From: Penium margaritaceum
Lineage: Eukaryota > Streptophyta > Zygnematophyceae > Desmidiales > Peniaceae
Assembly: GCA_023375785.1 (NCBI GenBank)
Contig: SZWC01000569.1
Coordinates: 53,115 to 117,114, forward strand
Direction of reading: 5' to 3'
Length of the DNA stretch: 64,000 nt
Part shown: positions 62,724 to 64,000 of the stretch, piece after piece
How positions within the stretch are numbered: position 1 is the first letter of the stretch
Layout: each line of letters opens with the position of its first letter
Position numbers and translations under genes: made by a program
Notes under the pieces: generated by a model
Told to the model about the DNA's origin: nothing
What the model saw: only the letters and a program-made list of their open reading frames with translations
Database searches by the model: none

Positions 62724-63422
62724 TGTTGGAGAGATGCTCCTCACAATGGCATGAGTGGCTCAAAAAAGGAACACCAAAAAGACAAGCCCAAGTGCCTTAG
62801 TGGTTAATGGTGTCCACCTCTAGAGGCAGGGACCCGGGTTCAAGCCCCACAAGATGAATTTCTACCCCGCCTCAAGGGAGGTGGAAATAGGTGCCGGGAA
62901 GCTAGCTCAACCTCTAGAGTTCTTCCTTGAGTTTGTAGAACACTAGGTGAGGGTCCAGGAAGGTGGCACACCTTCTAGAAGGGGTGACTTGTCCTACAAG
63001 GCATATAGAGGTGTCTTGGTCTTCTGGATACCTTCCTTCATCCTAGAAGCAAGCTGAGGAATCTAGGAAGGGGCAGAATCTTCTAGAGGAGGGTGCGGTG
63101 CCTTCCTAAGTGGGGAAAAATGACAACCTACCAAGCGACACTCTAGAAGTCATGTAATCTGCTAGGAAGCTTCAAACGTGGCATGTTTTGGTGTTCTGGA
63201 AATCTTAGATCAGTGGCTATAAAATTCCACTACTTGTGAGCCTTGATTAAGATTTCATTCCCAGTCAGTTGAGGCCAAAACTATTGTCACCCTCTCTGTC
63301 CAGTTTCTGCCGTTCTTGGAACCAATTTCCTCCACAGTTTCAGTCTATCCAAAAACAGTTGGTGGTGTGAGCCACCCACTGCTAGGGACCCTCTAGGGTG
63401 CACACTCACCCTCAGGCCAACA
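62724..63422 (+). repeat. Copia-C 3' LTR with tRNA-like module
   Basis: 699 bp, TGTTGGAGAG...GGCCAACA. It carries TGCCTTAGTGG (62793-62803) and GGTTCAAGCC (62837-62846), the counterparts of the A and B boxes in the left copy. Confidence 0.9.
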
Positions 63423-64000
63423 AGCAAAGCCGTTGACAACCTAACTCGCAGACAACTCCGCAACTTCCACCGCAAGAGATAGAATTCTGATCGAGGTGGT
63501 CTACGGCAAACTTCTTGCCACGCCGGTAGGAATTCAAACCTAGAGAAGTATTCGCGCAGCCGCTATGCACCGATGAAATTCTTCCAAAGTTTGGAAAAAA
63601 ACATGACAGAATCTTGCCACAGAAGAGGCTATCAAGCAAGCAGCTGACTCACATCACATCAATGGCATGTTCAGTGCTTGCCATCATGTCCTGCTAAGCT
63701 CAGCAAATATCAAACTTTGAGGAAAAGACTTCACAAATGTCAAATCTTGATGGCTGAGACTGTTTGAGATCGAGAAAAAAAATCCTCTCGTCGTTTGACC
63801 TTGCCTGGTTAAAAAGAATGGCAACTTGCCTTAACTTCCACATGAACAAGCGTAAGCACTACCGGGACCCAAGTGAGAGCTTTCCGAGCTATGGTTAATC
63901 ACCTCGTTTTCCAACAATCCATAACCTGTGTATAGCAGTCCTCTAACATCATTTCTTCCTGGTTGTTTACTCAAACGTATGCACTTGTCACATCACAATG
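63423..64000 (+). pseudogene. Gypsy A integrase end and start of chromodomain-type tail
   Basis: Resumes gypsy A after Copia-C. The stretch at about 63713-63890 parallels gypsy D at 38085-38250: a decayed LAETVEIxxxKNPLVV-like segment, then HMNKRKHYRDPSESFP, the equivalent of HVSKIKHYPDPSKKLP. It runs to the window end. Fossil copy. Confidence 0.7.

Larger units (their letters stand above)
57979..63422 (+). mobile_element. Copia-C: Ty1/copia element inserted in gypsy A
   Basis: 5.4-kb plus-strand element with about 695-bp LTRs (TGTTGG...CCAACA ends in the right copy). Parts: gag with zinc knuckle, protease, integrase, reverse transcriptase and RNase H in copia order, then the purine tract GCAAGGGGGGTAT. 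Gypsy A integrase sequence flanks both ends. The LTRs differ by roughly 7-8% by eye. Several breaks. Each LTR contains a tRNA-like pol III promoter pair. No convincing target duplication was found. Confidence 0.9.
39490..64000 (+). mobile_element. Gypsy A: old chromodomain-type Ty3/gypsy element, heavily nested
   Basis: Plus-strand element whose own sequence is found in pieces: 5' LTR (about 39490-40064), gag (40181-42290, a partial gag duplication), protease region (42580-43156), reverse transcriptase (43763-44292 and 53894-54050), RNase H (56795-57250), and integrase/tail (57390-57978 and 63423-64000). Its 3' LTR lies beyond the window. Between the pieces are a MITE, gypsy B, an unexplained segment with another MITE, and Copia-C. 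The family is that of gypsy D and E. Many breaks; it is the oldest layer here because all other elements sit inside it. Confidence 0.78.

Overview
This looks like nuclear DNA of a plant-lineage eukaryote, probably a streptophyte green alga; a charophyte such as Chara is my guess, not proven. The reasons are a spliced host exon at the left edge, Ty1/copia and Ty3/gypsy LTR retrotransposons with the initiator-tRNA-Met primer site TGGTATCAGAGC, chromodomain-type gypsy tails, and low gene density. There is no operon, prokaryotic gene, rRNA, genuine tRNA or CRISPR array.

Layout. 1-2300: first exon of a host flavin/NAD-binding secretory oxidoreductase on the minus strand, then its GC-rich 5' flank with CTG, G and GA simple repeats. 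2311-11094: a hairpin-rich foldback repeat (R1) split by a young 8.1-kb copia element (Copia-1, minus, TSD AAACT) that carries an unusual open frame ahead of gag. 11100-15204: a complete LTR element (TSD AAGGC) with 1,223-bp LTRs and only one alanine-rich, helical, acidic-tailed frame inside. 15360-15860: two gypsy LTR fragments. 16123-25340: foldback repeats R2 and R3; R3 is split by a 7.7-kb LTR element with no recognisable coding (LARD-like, 17195-24898). 25370-30540: gypsy E (minus) and the 3' end of a relative. 30850-32040: 3' end of a copia element. 32200-39095: gypsy D (plus), holding an unidentified segment with two divergent ORFs.

39490-64000: gypsy A (plus), a large old chromodomain-type element used repeatedly as a landing site. 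It contains a 602-bp MITE (43159-43760), a complete gypsy B in the opposite orientation (44293-53893), an unexplained 2.7-kb segment that holds a second MITE of the same family (55879-56278), and a complete copia element, Copia-C (57979-63422), whose LTRs carry a tRNA-like pol III A-box/B-box pair. Gypsy A sequence resumes after every insertion, so the order of events can be read directly.

The only host gene I can support is the partial exon at 46-273. Almost everything else is transposable-element sequence, treated here as fossils. The most unusual items are the extra 5' ORF of Copia-1, the LTR element that encodes only a helical protein, the nested foldback family, the paired TA-target MITEs and the tRNA-like module in the Copia-C LTR. 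Three assembly gaps (N runs) are present, and one is flanked by an exact 220-bp duplication that is probably an artefact.
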